A stretch of DNA of 51,524 nt. It comes from UBA6382 sp963600315. Lineage in GTDB: Bacteria > Bacteroidota > Bacteroidia > Bacteroidales > Bacteroidaceae. Of the stretch, positions 17,010 to 26,011 are shown in pieces (the stretch's first letter is position 1; the number at the start of each line of letters is the position of its first letter). The notes beneath the pieces were generated by a model. The model was given only the letters and a program-made list of their open reading frames with translations, made no database searches and was not told the DNA's origin. The DNA lies in contig CAVCAW010000002.1 of the NCBI GenBank assembly GCA_963600315.1, positions 1 through 51,524 on the forward strand. Direction: 5' to 3'. Made by a program: the position numbers and the translations under genes.

Positions 17010-18509
17010 ATGCTACAATCCAAAGACCTCGAACAACTGCAGACACAGGGCATCTCCCCATGTCAACTTGAAGAAGAGCTACAAGCCTTCCGCCAAGGAT
17101 TTCCATTCCTAAAACTAGCTGGAGCAGCCAAGCCCGGCAATGGTATAACCGTGTTTGATGACAGCGAAATTGACTCTCTCTGCCAAGCTTGGGACGACTA
17201 CGCCAACGGCAAGCACAAGATTGTGAAATTCGTGCCAGCCAGCGGAGCTGCCTCGCGCATGTTCAAGAACTTGTTCGCCTTTGTCGGTGCAGACCACGAC
17301 GAACCAACTACCGACTTTGAGAAAACTTTTTTCGCCCACATCGATAGTTTCGCTTTCCACGACCAGCTCGACGCAACCTGCCAACAACTTTATGGTACCA
17401 ATATCAGCGGTCTCATCGCTGTAAAGCGCCATAAGGAGGTCGTCAAAGCCCTGCTTCACACCAGCGGAATGAACTATGGTCAGATGCCCAAGGGACTGCT
17501 CAAGTTTCACTCCTACGAGAATGGAGCGCGCACGCCCGTAGAGGAACACCTCGTAGAGGGCGCCCTCTATGCCAAGGACTACACGGGGACAGCACACTTG
17601 CACTTCACCGTATCCGCCGACAGCCAAGACCAGTTTGAAGACCTGCTGAAAGCGAAGCTGCCACAAGCCGAAACCTCGCTCCATACCAAATTCGAAATAA
17701 CGATGTCGCAGCAGAAACCATCGACCGACACCGTCGCCGTAACACTCGACAACGAAATTTTCAGAACTGCCGATGGGCTGATGCTTTTTCGCCCAGGGGG
17801 TCATGGTTCGCTAATAGAAAATCTCTCAGACATTGATGCCGACATAGTTTTTATCAAGAATATCGACAACGTAGTGCCCGATAGGCTCAAGGCCGACACC
17901 GTGCGCTACAAGAAGTTGATTGCCGGTTACCTGACCGTTCTCCAACAAAAAACATTCAACTATCTCCACCAGCTCGATGCAGCCAAGCCCTCAGCCGTTT
18001 TGCTCGATGAAATCAAACAATTCTTGGAACACCACTTCTGCATCAAGGGACTTTCAGCCACAGCCGACCAACTCCGATGCAAGCTCAATCGCCCCATGAG
18101 GGTATGCGCCATGGTCAAGAACGTAGGAGAGCCGGGCGGAGGTCCCTTCTTAGCCTACAATCCCGATGGAACCGCCTCTTTGCAGATTCTTGAAAGCAAT
18201 CAGATAGACATGAGCGATGCCGCATCAGCCGAAATGTTCAACAATGGCACCCACTTCAATCCTGTGGACATTGTGTGTGCCTTCAAGGGATATGACGGCA
18301 AGCCGTTCGACCTCAAGCAATACGTCGACAAGTCTACAGGATTCATCTCGCACAAGTCCAAAGACGGACGCGAACTCAAGGCTCTTGAGCGTCCGGGACT
18401 GTGGAATGGGGCAATGAGCGATTGGCTCACTGCATTCGTAGACGTGCCGCTCACCACATTCAATCCAGTCAAGACCATCAACGACCTACTGCGCCCCGAG
18501 CACCAATAG
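17010..18509 (+). CDS. DUF4301 family protein
   Basis: A 499-residue soluble protein without a signal peptide. It carries the features of the Bacteroidetes DUF4301 family: the segment KFVPASGAASRMFKNLF at about residue 75, HGSLIENLSDIDADIVFIKN at about residue 270, and VKNVGEPGGGPF at about residue 370. PASGAASRM and the NVGEPGGGP loops look like phosphate- or nucleotide-binding loops, as in nucleotidyl- or sugar-phosphate-transferase folds. This is an inference from pattern, not a known activity. Full length for the family and coupled to the TPR gene upstream. Confidence 0.75.
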   Translation: MLQSKDLEQLQTQGISPCQLEEELQAFRQGFPFLKLAGAAKPGNGITVFDDSEIDSLCQAWDDYANGKHKIVKFVPASGAASRMFKNLFAFVGADHDEPTTDFEKTFFAHIDSFAFHDQLDATCQQLYGTNISGLIAVKRHKEVVKALLHTSGMNYGQMPKGLLKFHSYENGARTPVEEHLVEGALYAKDYTGTAHLHFTVSADSQDQFEDLLKAKLPQAETSLHTKFEITMSQQKPSTDTVAVTLDNEIFRTADGLMLFRPGGHGSLIENLSDIDADIVFIKNIDNVVPDRLKADTVRYKKLIAGYLTVLQQKTFNYLHQLDAAKPSAVLLDEIKQFLEHHFCIKGLSATADQLRCKLNRPMRVCAMVKNVGEPGGGPFLAYNPDGTASLQILESNQIDMSDAASAEMFNNGTHFNPVDIVCAFKGYDGKPFDLKQYVDKSTGFISHKSKDGRELKALERPGLWNGAMSDWLTAFVDVPLTTFNPVKTINDLLRPEHQ

Positions 18510-18537
18510 CGCCGCCTTCCTTATGCCTAAGATTTTA

Positions 18538-18649
18538 TTGAGTCGACCATTGCGTTTCCGCCGAAATATTCGTCAGTTTCGGGGAAAACAGAGTTGCGTT
18601 TCGCCCGAAACGCAACCCCGTTTCCGCCGAAATGCTGGAGTTTGCTCAA
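18538..18649 (+). repeat. 112-bp palindrome-rich intergenic element, copy A
   Basis: The element runs from TTGAG (18538) to CTCAA (18649). Inside are two TTTCCGCCGAAA units (18555-18566 and 18621-18632) and a central 24-base palindrome (18593-18616, 11-bp arms around CC). An inverted copy of the same length lies at 34136-34247. Aligned without gaps, the two share the end motifs, the TTTCCGCCGAAA-type units and the tail AGTTTGCTCAA. It lies in the convergent gap between the DUF4301 and rsmI genes and encodes nothing evident. Confidence 0.7.
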
Positions 18650-18692
18650 CTCAATTGGGCTGAAGCAGGTTATTGAATCGCTGCCGAAACAA

Positions 18693-18737
18693 TCAGAAAA
18701 GCCCGAAGCTCTGCGAGTGTTGCAAAGCTCCGGGCTT
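18693..18737 (-). terminator. Terminator downstream of rsmI
   Basis: Arms 18722-18737 and 18699-18714 pair over 16 positions with two mismatches, loop of 7, then TTTTCTG on the minus strand. It ends the long minus-strand run that begins at about 23533. Confidence 0.7.
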
Positions 18738-18782
18738 GTGTCAATATTGTGTTGGGATTTGCCGTTCAGCGGAGGTTGAAGT

Positions 18783-19502
18783 CTACCGACTTGCGCTGAT
18801 AAGGAACACCGCAGGGGTTTTTCTTAAGTCGGGCATCGAGGCGAGGACCTTGCGCCACTGCTTGACGGGCATTGTGCGTATATATTCGCTTTCACCGCAA
18901 GTAATGCCTGCCGCTACGCACAATCGTGTGTCGGGTCGACAAGCGGAGAGAATGGTTTCTATCATCTGATGGTTGCGATAGGGGGTCTCTATGAACAGTT
19001 GAGTCTGACGCAAAGTTGCGGAGGTCGTCTCCATGTGTTTGAGAGCCGTTTGGCGCTCGTGGGCGCCGATAGGCAGATAGCCGTGGAAGGCGAAGTTCTG
19101 ACCGTTGAAACCGCTTGCCATCAGCGACATTATGATTGACGACGGCCCGACCAGGGGAACTACCTTCATTCCTTCGCTCTGGGCAATAGCCACCACGTCG
19201 GCACCAGGGTCAGCCACAGCGGGACAGCCTGCCTCTGAGATTACGCCTACGTCTTCGCCATGGCGCAATGGCTCCAAATAGCGGCTGAAGAGGGCGCGGT
19301 CAGCGTGCTTGCCCATGGGGTAGAACTCTAATTGGTCTATGTCGATGGTCTTGTCAACCTGCCGCAGAAAACGGCGTGCCGTCCGCACTTCCTCCACGAT
19401 GAAATGGCGAATTTTCATGATTACATCGTGGTTATAGGAAGGCAATACTTGTTCTATGGGTGTAGTTCCCAAGGTGACGGGTATGAGATAGAGTGCAGCC
19501 AT
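18783..19502 (-). CDS. rsmI: SAM-dependent methyltransferase, RsmI-like (16S rRNA C1402 2'-O-methylation)
   Basis: A 239-residue protein of the tetrapyrrole-methylase fold. It has the RsmI pattern: ALYLIPVTLG at the N-terminus, the SAM/substrate loop GVISEAGCPAVADPGADVV at about residues 85-103, and VVPLVGPSSIIMSLMASGFNGQNFAFHGYLP read in parts. Such enzymes methylate C1402 in the decoding centre of 16S rRNA. It is shorter than E. coli RsmI (about 286), as in the Bacteroidetes branch of the family, so a different methylation target is possible. Its ATG directly abuts the DPP-IV stop codon with no spacer. Confidence 0.75.
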   Translation of the reverse strand: MAALYLIPVTLGTTPIEQVLPSYNHDVIMKIRHFIVEEVRTARRFLRQVDKTIDIDQLEFYPMGKHADRALFSRYLEPLRHGEDVGVISEAGCPAVADPGADVVAIAQSEGMKVVPLVGPSSIIMSLMASGFNGQNFAFHGYLPIGAHERQTALKHMETTSATLRQTQLFIETPYRNHQMIETILSACRPDTRLCVAAGITCGESEYIRTMPVKQWRKVLASMPDLRKTPAVFLISASR

Positions 19503-21704
19503 CTACTTCAGGTTGTCAAGAAAGAAGTTGGTGATTCTGGTGAAGAGGTGCTGACGCGTATTGGCGCCATAGATACTGTGATTGCGGTTGGTGTAGAGCT
19601 GCATCTCAAATTGCTTGTCAGCCTGCACCAATGCCTCAGCATACTCATAGGTGTTGCGCACGTGGACATTGTCGTCAGCCAGTCCGTGGCAGACGAGCAG
19701 TTTGCCGTGGAGTTTGGGAATGCGGGCGATGCAGTCGTCGTCATAGCCAGGATTCTCCTGTGGGGTGCGCATGTAGCGCTCGGTGTAGACCGTGTCGTAG
19801 AAGCGCCAACTGGTGGGCGGAGCCACTGCCACTCCACACTTAAACACGCCCCTACCCTCACTCATACTCATGAGAGTGTTGAATCCGCCGAAGCTCCATC
19901 CCCAAATGGCGATATTGTCCTTGTCAACATAAGGCTGCGAACCGAGCCATATAGCCGTCTCCACTTGGTCGTGAGACTCGAGTTGACCAAGATGGAGGTA
20001 GGTGCATTTCTCGAAGTCAGCGCCACGACCACCCGTACCACGTCCATCGACTGTGACGCAGATGAAACCTTGGCTGCAAAGGTAGGTCTCATAGGAGCCG
20101 CCTGCACCGTTGGAACCTGTATTCCATGAGTCTTGTACCGACTGCGAGCCGGGGCCTGAATACTGGTGCATGATGACAGGATACTTCTTGTTGGGGTCGA
20201 AGTCTGCCGGCTTCATCATCCAACCATACAATTCCACGCCGTCTGCAGTCTTGAAGGTAAACATTTCCTTGATGGGCATGTTGTATTTGGCGACGCGCTC
20301 ACGCAGTTTGGCATTGTCGATGAGGGTCCTGAGGACCTTGCCATTATTGTCGCGCAAGGTGGTGACCTGAGGTGTGGTCATATTGGAATATACGTTGATG
20401 AAATACTTCATCGAAGTGCTGAACGTGGCAGAGTTGCTGCCCGTCTCAGAGGAGAGCTTGCGGGTCTTGCCCTTGAGGTCGGTAGCAAAAACGGCGGTAC
20501 GCGTAGCGTTGCCGTCCTTGGCGCTATAGTAGAATGTTTGACTCTTTGGGTCGTAGCCATAGAAATCGCCCACCTCACATGGCTGATTGGTTATCTGCTT
20601 GAGCAATTGACCCGTGGTGGAATACCAGTAGAGCTGGCGCTGTCCGGAACGGTCGCTCTGAACCACAAAGTTGTTGCCAAAGAACTTCAACTGCTGATAG
20701 GCGTCCTCCTTCACGTAGCGCTCGTCGCTCTCTGTGAATATCTGTTTGCACACGGTGGAACGCACGTCGCCCATATAGATATTCATGTTGCTCTGGTGGC
20801 GGTTGAGCGTCACGATGGCGAGTTGATCGGGGGTGTCAGTGAACTTTATACGTGGCACATAGCCATCGCTATCGAGCGGCAGTGCCATGCGGCGGGTCAC
20901 GTGACTCTTGATGTCGTAGGAAAGCACCGACACTTCGGAGTTGCGCTGTCCGGCTATGGGATACTTGTAGCTATAGTCATGGGGATATTCGGTGTTTTCT
21001 TTGTGCTCAGGGGCGAGTCCTTTGAACATCTGCATCTCATAGAGTGGCACACGGCTCTCGTCAAAACGCACCCAAGCAAGCATCTTGCTGTCAGCACTGA
21101 AATCAAACGCACGACTATAGGAGAATTCCTCCTCATTGACCCAGTCGGGTATACCGTTGAGAATCTGGTTGAATTTGCCATCGGTGGTTATCTGACTCTC
21201 GCTATTGTTGAACAGAAGTTTCACCAAGAACAAGTTGTTGTCGCGCACAAAAGCCACCATGCTGCCGTCGGGCGAGAAGAGAGGCTCCTGTTGAAGTCCG
21301 TTTTTGGAGAGTGGTTCGAGGGTTTTGTTGTCTACAGAGTAGATATAGTATTGGGCCTTCTTGGAGTGGCGGTAGATTTGTTCTGTCTTGGTTTGTATCA
21401 ATATGCGTTTCTCGTCAGGAGACATGATGTAGCCGTCAAGTCCCTGCAGTTCTGCCCCGCGGGCTTGGGTCAGGTCGCAGACCACTCCGGTCTCCTCGCC
21501 CGTGCGGAATGAATAGCGCACAATTCGTTTGCGGTCAGGGCTTATGCGCGCAAAGCTCTCGCCGTCGGCCAAGGGACGCACACCATAAAGTTGGTCGGCA
21601 TAGAACACTCCGCCAACAGCTGATTTCAGGTCAATGTTTATACCTGCCACCGTAGGCAGGCCTGTTGCGATTAAAGACATTATCGCCATAAAAAATTTTT
21701 TCAT
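19503..21704 (-). CDS. Dipeptidyl peptidase IV (S9B family)
   Basis: A 733-residue exported serine peptidase that cuts X-Pro or X-Ala dipeptides from peptide N-termini. A signal peptide (MKKFFMAIMSLIATGLPTVAG) precedes a beta-propeller (about residues 40-480) that holds the double-Glu motif in DWVNEEEFSYSRAF, which binds the substrate N-terminus. The alpha/beta-hydrolase domain carries the nucleophile in GWSFGG (about residue 604; many homologues have GWSYGG), Asp in GLADDNVH (about 676) and His in NRNHSIYG (about 708). In asaccharolytic and oral Bacteroidales such enzymes feed on host and dietary protein, which fits the C10 protease in the same window. Confidence 0.93.
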   Translation of the reverse strand: MKKFFMAIMSLIATGLPTVAGINIDLKSAVGGVFYADQLYGVRPLADGESFARISPDRKRIVRYSFRTGEETGVVCDLTQARGAELQGLDGYIMSPDEKRILIQTKTEQIYRHSKKAQYYIYSVDNKTLEPLSKNGLQQEPLFSPDGSMVAFVRDNNLFLVKLLFNNSESQITTDGKFNQILNGIPDWVNEEEFSYSRAFDFSADSKMLAWVRFDESRVPLYEMQMFKGLAPEHKENTEYPHDYSYKYPIAGQRNSEVSVLSYDIKSHVTRRMALPLDSDGYVPRIKFTDTPDQLAIVTLNRHQSNMNIYMGDVRSTVCKQIFTESDERYVKEDAYQQLKFFGNNFVVQSDRSGQRQLYWYSTTGQLLKQITNQPCEVGDFYGYDPKSQTFYYSAKDGNATRTAVFATDLKGKTRKLSSETGSNSATFSTSMKYFINVYSNMTTPQVTTLRDNNGKVLRTLIDNAKLRERVAKYNMPIKEMFTFKTADGVELYGWMMKPADFDPNKKYPVIMHQYSGPGSQSVQDSWNTGSNGAGGSYETYLCSQGFICVTVDGRGTGGRGADFEKCTYLHLGQLESHDQVETAIWLGSQPYVDKDNIAIWGWSFGGFNTLMSMSEGRGVFKCGVAVAPPTSWRFYDTVYTERYMRTPQENPGYDDDCIARIPKLHGKLLVCHGLADDNVHVRNTYEYAEALVQADKQFEMQLYTNRNHSIYGANTRQHLFTRITNFFLDNLK

Positions 21705-21769
21705 ATCGTTTCGTTGTATTATAGACTTTTGATTGACGGCAAGGTCACGGTTGTCACGGCATCAATGCC

Positions 21770-22405
21770 CTATTCCTCAAAAAAGGTTACATTCTCCGGC
21801 TTCCATTTGTCCTTGGGAGTCTGTTCTCCCTTGGGGTACCCAATGACAATCGTGCAGAAGGGTGTCAGGTGTTCGGGTAAGGAGAGCAAGTTGGAGATTG
21901 CATCGCAGCGCGCTTGGTCGGGATAGGTGCCGGTCCACACAGCGCCCAAGCCCATGGCGTGGGCCTGGAGGAGTATGTTCTCCGTAGCCGCCGACACGTC
22001 TTGTGTCCAAAACATGCGCACGATATCTTCTTTTTCGTTATTCATATTTCCGCACACCACGATGGCAAGGGGAGCCTCAGCAGCCATTCGGGCATTGGGC
22101 GTAACCTCTGCTATCTTGTTGAGCGTAGCACGATCCTTTATGACCACGAAATGCCACGGCTGTGTGTTGACGGCCGTGGGAGCCGCCATGCCTGCATGTA
22201 AGAGTCGCTGTATCTTGGTGTCTTCTATCGGTTTGTCGAGATAGGACCTCACCGATGTGCGTGTCATTATGTTATTGTAGACTGCACTATCTGCGTCGAC
22301 AGTAGTCTGACTATCTTTGCTATCGCCAGTTACTGCCAGTCTGACTGACACCGCTACCAGCGCAACAGCCAGCACCACATTCAAAAATACTGAAGGTTTC
22401 ATCAC
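21770..22405 (-). CDS. Nitroreductase-family flavoprotein with N-terminal signal anchor
   Basis: A 211-residue FMN-dependent NAD(P)H oxidoreductase. Motifs are TRTSVRSYLDKPI (FMN phosphate binding, about residue 50), LHAGMAAPTAVNTQPWHFVVI (about 67-88) and ENILLQAHAMGLGAVWTGTYP (about 140-160). Unlike most family members it begins with a hydrophobic stretch (VFLNVVLAVALVAVSVRLAV), so it is anchored in or exported across the inner membrane. It starts 9 bases after the FMN-binding/4Fe-4S membrane protein gene, which suggests that the two form an envelope redox pair. The substrate is not known. Confidence 0.85.
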   Translation of the reverse strand: MMKPSVFLNVVLAVALVAVSVRLAVTGDSKDSQTTVDADSAVYNNIMTRTSVRSYLDKPIEDTKIQRLLHAGMAAPTAVNTQPWHFVVIKDRATLNKIAEVTPNARMAAEAPLAIVVCGNMNNEKEDIVRMFWTQDVSAATENILLQAHAMGLGAVWTGTYPDQARCDAISNLLSLPEHLTPFCTIVIGYPKGEQTPKDKWKPENVTFFEE

Positions 22406-22414
22406 TATGATTAT

Positions 22415-23533
22415 TTATTTTGAGTTTTGACTGAATTTCAACAAAGTACCCATTGGGCAGACAAAGCGGCAATAGGGACGGGTCACCACAAACGACAATG
22501 CCACAAAGACAAGGGCAATAGCTATGGCCACCCACGATGCCGACTGGAACACAAAAGCTGAAAATGGTTCGTAGTCAATCCACTGGCTCCACACCCCACT
22601 CCATATCAAGAGCATCAACAGCGCCCACAACACCTGGCGGAATAATTCCAGGCGATGCAGCATTTGAGGTTTTATGACCATTTTGCGTTTCACGGCCTTG
22701 CCTGCCAACTGCTGCAACGACCCCAGGGGGCACATAAAGGTGCAATAGTAAGATTTCCTGCCAAGCAGCGGATAGATGAAGGCTGTCAACAACATCACTG
22801 CACCAATCACAGAGACTGCGGCAATGCCTTGAGCCGCCCAGCCTATCAGCGAGGAATGCGACAAAAATGCACCACACCAAAAGCCAAGCACCACCACGTT
22901 GAGCACCATCTGGCAAAGCAAATAGCGGCGGTTCTTCACAAACAGCGGCAAGATGGCTGCCATAATCACCACGATGAGTCCGGCAATATTCTTCGGAGAA
23001 ACATCAAACCCTTTCTTGTGGTCCTTGGCGGATTGCTCCAACGCATAACTTAGCCCGTGCTCCATGTTTCCCATGATTGCCCGCGAAGAGTAAGTTGCCC
23101 CCGAAACAGCGTCGACCTGCATAGCCCGAGCCTCATCAAGGGTTTTGCCTTTCCACTCCTCAAGTAACACCGCTGCCATTTCGAAGAAACTACCGGTCTC
23201 TGCATTATCCAATGCCTTGACATCCACTATGGTGTCGCCCTTGACGGATATCTCTAGTGGTACCTTGCCCGCATAGCCACGAATGTCGGCAGCCAGTTTG
23301 GAAGTGTTGATGACCTGAGTGCCATCGGGAAGAGTACGCAAGGTGTCATTGTTGACCACGTTTGTAGTTTCGGTCTTAGCCTTGAAGCTATGGCCAAACA
23401 ATTCGCCATACTCTATGATGGCAAGAGAAGAAACTATCAGCAAGCACACGAGGAGGGCTATCACTTGCTGCACTTTGTCTATACTTTTCACTGATTTTTT
23501 CCTATATATGTTAACATTTTGCCTCTGCGGCAT
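22415..23533 (-). CDS. FMN-binding and 4Fe-4S membrane redox protein (NosR/RnfG/NapH-like)
   Basis: A 372-residue membrane protein. Segment 1 (IALLVCLLIVSSLAIIEYG) leads into a periplasmic FMN-binding domain with the flavinylation motif VSGATYSS (about residue 140), the site where FMN is attached to Thr in RnfG, NqrC and NosR. Four or five further membrane segments follow. Two NapH/NosR-type cysteine motifs, CTFMCPLG (about 265) and CRFVCPMG (about 355), are the signs of this family, although each is shorter than a full CxxCxxCxxxCP cluster. The start at 23533 (MPQRQNV) is chosen because the promoter lies between it and the longer frame start at 23578. It probably passes electrons across the membrane, perhaps to the following nitroreductase. 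Confidence 0.8.
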   Translation of the reverse strand: MPQRQNVNIYRKKSVKSIDKVQQVIALLVCLLIVSSLAIIEYGELFGHSFKAKTETTNVVNNDTLRTLPDGTQVINTSKLAADIRGYAGKVPLEISVKGDTIVDVKALDNAETGSFFEMAAVLLEEWKGKTLDEARAMQVDAVSGATYSSRAIMGNMEHGLSYALEQSAKDHKKGFDVSPKNIAGLIVVIMAAILPLFVKNRRYLLCQMVLNVVVLGFWCGAFLSHSSLIGWAAQGIAAVSVIGAVMLLTAFIYPLLGRKSYYCTFMCPLGSLQQLAGKAVKRKMVIKPQMLHRLELFRQVLWALLMLLIWSGVWSQWIDYEPFSAFVFQSASWVAIAIALVFVALSFVVTRPYCRFVCPMGTLLKFSQNSK

Positions 23534-23548
23534 ATTTTCATTCAACTG

Positions 23549-23579
23549 CAAAATTACATATATCATCTGCAACGACAAG
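23549..23579 (-). promoter_or_regulatory. Promoter of the redox-protein operon
   Basis: Minus strand: CTTG at 23579-23576, a 19-base spacer, TAATTTTG at 23556-23549. It sets the start of the gene at 23533 and would drive redox protein, nitroreductase and perhaps DPP-IV and rsmI. Confidence 0.65.
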
Positions 23580-23643
23580 CAGTTAGTCGGTCCTTTTTTC
23601 GACTTCCTCTCGCCTCCTTATTTATAGAGACAAACGTAGGAAC

Positions 23644-23692
23644 AAAAAAAAAAGGCTGTCGAAAGAAACTCTTGTCTCCTTCGACAGCCTTT
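23644..23692 (-). terminator. Terminator of the EF-G-like gene
   Basis: An AAGGCTGTCGAA / TTCGACAGCCTT stem with a loop of about 17 bases, followed on the minus strand by ten U. Confidence 0.85.
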
Positions 23693-23712
23693 ATTGTGAA
23701 TTTGTCTTGTCG

Positions 23713-25860
23713 TTATGCTTCGTCTTCCTTGTTGGCGGCAACCAGCTCATCTTGAACATTAGTCGGCACAAGCTCATAGCTGGCAAACTTCATTGTGAAG
23801 CTGGCGCGGCTGCCAGTTATGGAACTCAACGACGTAGAGTAGTTGGCCATCTCAGCCAACGGCACTTTGGCAGACAAGCGCTGTATTGCTCCCTCCGACG
23901 ACATGCCCATTATGAGTCCGCGACGACCTTGGAGGTCACTCATCACATCACCCATATAGTCGGCTGGCACAAGAATTTCAACGTCATAGACAGGTTCCAA
24001 GATTTTGGGACCGGCCTCGCGGAATGCCTGACTGAAAGCGTTGCGCGCAGCAAGCATGAAGCTGATTTCATTGGAGTCTACCGGGTGCATCTTGCCATCA
24101 TAGACGATGACGCGCACGTCGCGAGCATAAGACCCTGTGAGCGGACCACGCTCCATTCGCTCTAGCACGCCCTTAAGGATTGCCGGCATGAAGCGGGTGT
24201 CAATCGCACCACCCACAACGGAGTTTATAAACACAAGCTTGCCGCCCCAGTCAAGGTCAACAACCTCTGTGCTGCGGGGAGTGATGCGGAATTCCTGACC
24301 ACCGAAACGGTAGATGCTCGGAGCCGACATGCCCTCCGTATAAGGTTCTATAATCATGTGCACCTCACCAAACTGGCCAGCACCACCCGATTGTTTCTTG
24401 TGGCGGTAATCAGCGCGAGCAGCCTTGGTAATGGTTTCGCGGTAGGGTATACGCTGTGGTGCCATCTCTACCTGAATCTTGTCGAGGTTTTCAAGACGCC
24501 ATTTCAACGTGCGCAGATGAAACTCTCCTTGTCCTTTCACTAGAGTCTGGCGCAATTCCTTACTCTGCTCTACTACCCACGTGGGGTCTTCCTGAACCAT
24601 GCGGTAGATGGCTGCCATCATCTTCTCATTGTCGCTCTCAATGACTGGACGGATAGCACGTATGTATTTAGGATTAGGGAATTTGATGAAGTCAAACTTG
24701 TTATCGCTATTCTTGTCGTTAAGGGTGTCACCCGTCTTCACTTCCTTGAGTTTCACGGCACAACCGATATCACCAGCCTCCAATTTGTCGACTTTGAAGC
24801 GCTGCGCACCAGCACAGGCAAACAGTTGTCCAAGGCGTTCCTTGCTACCTCGGTTGGCATTAGTAAGGTCCATGCCCTCTGCCACCGTGCCACTCATAAC
24901 CTTGAAGTACTGCACCTCACCGATATGCGGTTCCACTGCGGTCTTGAAGAAGAACAGGCTCACGGGACCACTGGAATCTGGTGTGACCGACTCACCAGCG
25001 GTATTCTCCACCGGGGGCATTTCGTCTACAAATGGCACCACATTGCCAAGGAACTCCATCATGCGGTTAACGCCCATATCTTTGCCGGCACAAACGAGGA
25101 ACACAGGGAATATGCCTCGTGCCACAAGTCCCTTGCGTATACCCTCACGCATCTCATCTTCGGTCAACTCCTCGCTTTCAAAGAATTTCTCCATGAGGTT
25201 CTCGTCATGCTCAGCCGCAGCCTCCACAAGAGCCTTGTGCATCTCAAACGCCTTGTGCATCTCACTCTCAGGAATATTCTCTATGACAGGTTTTCCACCA
25301 TCGGGTCCCCAAGAATATTTCTTCATCACGAGCACATCAATGAATGAGTTAAACTCTGGACCCTGATTGAGCGGATACTGAACAGGGATAACCTTGGAGC
25401 CAAACGTGGAGCGCAACTGATCCATGACAATGTCATAATCAAAGCGCTCGTCGTCCAACTGATTGAGCAGGAAGATGACAGGCTTGTTGAGTTTCTCCGT
25501 GTAGCGGAAATGGTTCTGTGTGCCCACCTCCACACCACCTTGGCCAAGCATGATGACCGTAGTGTCGGTTACGTTGAGAGCCGTGAGGGCAGCTCCGCAA
25601 AAGTCGTCAGAACCAGGGCAGTCTATGAAGTTCAGCTTCTTACCATTATATTCTGTATGGAAAACCGTGGAAAACACGCTGTAGCCATACTCTTGTTCTA
25701 CTGGAAAATAATCACTGGCAGTGTTTTTAGCCGTTATGCGACCGCGACGGTTGATAATGCCGCTTTCGTATAATAACGACTCGGTGAGGGTTGTCTTGCC
25801 TACACCGTCATTGCCCATGAGTGCAATATTCTTAATTTCTTTTGTCTTGTAGGTTTTCAT
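23713..25860 (-). CDS. EF-G paralogue of the EF-G2 type
   Basis: A 715-residue elongation-factor-G homologue with all five domains. The GTPase signatures depart from canonical EF-G: P-loop GNDGVGKTT (16-24) instead of AHIDAGKTT, no RGITI switch I (EQEYGYSVFS instead), DCPGS (80-84) where EF-G has D-x-P-G-H, so Ser84 replaces the catalytic His, and NQLD (133-136) for NKxD. Domain IV has SGGAGQFGEVH and the RGPLTGSYA loop. These changes match the Bacteroides EF-G2 class, reported to support translocation without GTP hydrolysis and to matter for gut colonisation. The gene stands alone between its terminator and a divergent promoter region. It is unlikely to be the housekeeping fusA, which normally lies with rpsL/rpsG. 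Confidence 0.88.
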   Translation of the reverse strand: MKTYKTKEIKNIALMGNDGVGKTTLTESLLYESGIINRRGRITAKNTASDYFPVEQEYGYSVFSTVFHTEYNGKKLNFIDCPGSDDFCGAALTALNVTDTTVIMLGQGGVEVGTQNHFRYTEKLNKPVIFLLNQLDDERFDYDIVMDQLRSTFGSKVIPVQYPLNQGPEFNSFIDVLVMKKYSWGPDGGKPVIENIPESEMHKAFEMHKALVEAAAEHDENLMEKFFESEELTEDEMREGIRKGLVARGIFPVFLVCAGKDMGVNRMMEFLGNVVPFVDEMPPVENTAGESVTPDSSGPVSLFFFKTAVEPHIGEVQYFKVMSGTVAEGMDLTNANRGSKERLGQLFACAGAQRFKVDKLEAGDIGCAVKLKEVKTGDTLNDKNSDNKFDFIKFPNPKYIRAIRPVIESDNEKMMAAIYRMVQEDPTWVVEQSKELRQTLVKGQGEFHLRTLKWRLENLDKIQVEMAPQRIPYRETITKAARADYRHKKQSGGAGQFGEVHMIIEPYTEGMSAPSIYRFGGQEFRITPRSTEVVDLDWGGKLVFINSVVGGAIDTRFMPAILKGVLERMERGPLTGSYARDVRVIVYDGKMHPVDSNEISFMLAARNAFSQAFREAGPKILEPVYDVEILVPADYMGDVMSDLQGRRGLIMGMSSEGAIQRLSAKVPLAEMANYSTSLSSITGSRASFTMKFASYELVPTNVQDELVAANKEDEA

Positions 25861-25891
25861 TTCTATTATGATTAAAGTGAGTTTCTGCCCA

Positions 25892-25899
25892 CAAATATA
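25892..25899 (-). promoter_or_regulatory. -7 element of the EF-G-like gene
   Basis: TATATTTG on the minus strand, 31 bases before the ATG. No proper -33 box is visible, which would fit activator-dependent transcription. Confidence 0.5.
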
Positions 25900-25961
25900 T
25901 GCAAACTTTCTCTTACTTCGCCTTGTTTAGGTAGCAAATAATGTTTTTTAAGTCATCTGGA

Positions 25962-25993
25962 CTTGTTTTTTTTTGCCATTACCGTTACTTTTG
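25962..25993 (+). promoter_or_regulatory. hemW promoter
   Basis: CTTG at 25962-25965, a 20-base spacer, then TACTTTTG at 25986-25993. Transcription would begin at about 26000, just before the GTG start at 26012. Confidence 0.65.
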
Positions 25994-26011
25994 TTTCAAA
26001 ATTGAATTTTC

